Source: a bacterium (lineage in GTDB: Bacteria > Patescibacteriota > Minisyncoccia > JAJYZQ01). Taken from it: 7,305 nucleotides of DNA. This document shows positions 5,983-7,305 of the stretch, one piece after another; within the stretch, counting starts at the first letter, position 1; the number at the start of each line of letters is the position of its first letter. Where the stretch lies: NCBI GenBank assembly GCA_021799835.1, contig JAJYZQ010000015.1:1-7305 (forward strand), written 5' to 3'. The translations under genes were made by a program, and so were the position numbers. The notes beneath the pieces were generated by a model, which was not told where the DNA came from, did not search any database, and saw nothing but the letters and a program-made list of their open reading frames with translations.

Positions 5983-7305
5983 ATGCAAAAGAAAACAAAA
6001 ATTGTTGCGACCATTGGTCCGGCGTCCGCGGCGCCAGAAACTATCAGCGAATTATTGCGTGCCGGCGCAAATGCCTTCCGGCTTAATTTTTCTCACGGCA
6101 CGCATAAGGATCATCAGCATCTCGCTGATGCGATCCGTGAAGCCGAGCGACAGTCCGGCCTTGCGGCAGCACTCATTGCGGACGTAAGCGGTCCGAAGAT
6201 CCGTGTCGGCGAATTGCAAGATGGAAAAATAGTATTGCAAAACGGCCAAGACATCACGCTGACCGCAGAGCCGATCGTCGGCACAGCACAAAAGATCAGT
6301 GTCACGATGCCGGAGATCATCCAGCATGCCACAGAAGGAGAAAAGCTTTTGCTTGATGATGGCACCAAAGAGCTTGCAGTAAAAAATAAAACGGAAAACG
6401 AGCTCGTATGTGCGGTGGTTGCTGGCGGAGAGCTGCTCGCGCATAAAGGCATCAATGTGCCCGATATGGATCTGGGTGTGGCGGCATTTACGGATAAGGA
6501 TCGCGAAGATCTCGCGTTTGCGCTCACTCTGGGCATTCGGTTCGTAGCGGTTTCTTTCGTGGAACGACAGGAAGATATTGCCGCCGTGCGTAACTTCCTC
6601 CGCGAACATCACGCAGAGCACGTGAATATTATTGCAAAAATTGAGCGCAAGCGTGCGCTGGATAATGTAGATGGCATTATTGCAGCAAGTGACGCAGTAA
6701 TGGTGGCGCGCGGAGACCTTGGCGTTGAAATTCCTTTTGATGAAGTTCCTGCGTACCAGAAAGAAATTATTAACAAAGCGAATGCTGCATCAAAGACCGT
6801 TATCGTAGCTACGCAAATGTTGGAATCAATGACTGACCACGAGCGCCCGACGCGTGCGGAAGTGACGGATGTATACAACGCCGTACTGGATGGTGCGGAT
6901 GCTGTGATGCTTTCAGAAGAAACGGCAATGGGTAAATATCCTGTTGCCGCCGTGCAAGCAATGGCAGAAATTGCGCAGCAGGCAGAAAAGCAATACGCCG
7001 CTTTGCCGCTCAAAGATGATTTTATGATTATGAGCGACGATCCGGAAGATGTATTAAGTTTGAATACTTGTATGATCGCTGAGCGTGCTGGCGCATGTGC
7101 GATCATTGCGCTGACCGCATCTGGCCGCACAGCGCGGATGATGAGCCGCCACAAGCCACATCAAGCGATCATTGCGCTGAGCCCCAATGCTGATGCAATA
7201 GAGTCGCTGCGCATCAGTTGGGGCGTAGAAGCATACGCATTTCCGGAAATGCCGGAAAATGTTGAGCAAGCAATTGCTGCCGCAAAAACATTCGTGCAAA
7301 AAAAT
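5983..7305 (+). CDS. pyk: Pyruvate kinase (3' end beyond window)
   Basis: Transfers phosphate from phosphoenolpyruvate to ADP, giving pyruvate and ATP. The frame is open from ATG 5983 to the window edge: 441 codons with no stop, against about 470 in typical bacterial enzymes, so roughly the last 30 residues are missing. Motifs are KTKIVATIGPAS (4-15), RLNFSHG (33-39) with the substrate and K/Mg-site residues, and GPKIRVG (70-76). Further on come KGINVPD (155-161), IIAKIE (216-221) with catalytic Lys219, MVARGDLGVEI (240-250) with metal ligands Glu221 and Asp245, and VATQMLESM (275-283). PTRAEVTDV is at 289-297. The C-terminal domain is present, with SGRTARMMSRHKP at 380-392. Lys72 stands where potassium-dependent enzymes carry Glu. 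The gene completes a glycerate-to-pyruvate set with the two upstream genes but has its own promoter. Confidence 0.97.
   Translation, partial: MQKKTKIVATIGPASAAPETISELLRAGANAFRLNFSHGTHKDHQHLADAIREAERQSGLAAALIADVSGPKIRVGELQDGKIVLQNGQDITLTAEPIVGTAQKISVTMPEIIQHATEGEKLLLDDGTKELAVKNKTENELVCAVVAGGELLAHKGINVPDMDLGVAAFTDKDREDLAFALTLGIRFVAVSFVERQEDIAAVRNFLREHHAEHVNIIAKIERKRALDNVDGIIAASDAVMVARGDLGVEIPFDEVPAYQKEIINKANAASKTVIVATQMLESMTDHERPTRAEVTDVYNAVLDGADAVMLSEETAMGKYPVAAVQAMAEIAQQAEKQYAALPLKDDFMIMSDDPEDVLSLNTCMIAERAGACAIIALTASGRTARMMSRHKPHQAIIALSPNADAIESLRISWGVEAYAFPEMPENVEQAIAAAKTFVQKN

Noticed and set aside
6052..7154. Long minus-strand frames (189 and 181 codons) opposite pyruvate kinase
   Set aside because: They are complementary to a clear pyruvate kinase gene on the plus strand and their translations show no recognisable family. 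The length reflects codon bias of the real gene.

Overview
The window is one gene-dense bacterial stretch with little intergenic space and an overall base composition near one half G+C. It carries seven protein-coding loci: a pyruvoyl-dependent arginine decarboxylase, a short-chain polyprenyl diphosphate synthase, a YjbQ-family gene interrupted by an amber codon, an HD-domain hydrolase on the minus strand, a glycerate 2-kinase, enolase, and a pyruvate kinase cut off by the window edge. TATAAT-type -10 boxes and hairpin terminators point to a bacterium rather than an archaeon. The gene mix combines an archaeal-type arginine decarboxylase, an archaeal-style prenyl synthase and a MOFRL-type glycerate kinase. 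Nearly all starts lack a Shine-Dalgarno sequence. Together these fit a Patescibacteria/CPR-type organism with a small genome. That placement is an inference, not something the sequence proves. TGA and TAG both end full-length genes here, so the ordinary code is in use and the TGA-to-glycine code of some CPR lineages is not.

Left part (1-1921): the arginine decarboxylase is followed by about 220 bp of non-coding DNA. That gap holds the best promoter in the window (TTGACA, 17 bp, extended TTTAAT), a roughly 120-nt leader with a possible 25-codon aromatic-rich ORF, and an intrinsic-terminator-like hairpin that overlaps the start of the prenyl synthase gene. This is the architecture of a transcription attenuator, and it is the most unexpected regulatory structure here.

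Middle part (1922-3254): a yjbQ-like gene with its own TATAAT box reads well along its whole length except for TAG at codon 27. It converges on the minus-strand HD hydrolase, and a strong 13-bp hairpin between them can serve both directions.

Right part (3255-7305): glycerate 2-kinase, enolase and pyruvate kinase lie in the same order as the reactions D-glycerate -> 2-phosphoglycerate -> PEP -> pyruvate. Enolase follows the kinase by 31 bp. Pyruvate kinase sits behind a terminator, a compound palindromic element and its own extended -10 promoter. The three genes form a complete glycerate-to-pyruvate route, as in the lower branch of the non-phosphorylative Entner-Doudoroff pathway. It is ATP-neutral, so its likely value is carbon entry to PEP and pyruvate rather than energy.

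I found no RNA genes, CRISPR arrays, insertion sequences or unknown multi-gene defence-like system. The items worth following are the leader/attenuator, the amber-interrupted yjbQ, the palindromic element and the glycerate-to-pyruvate cluster.
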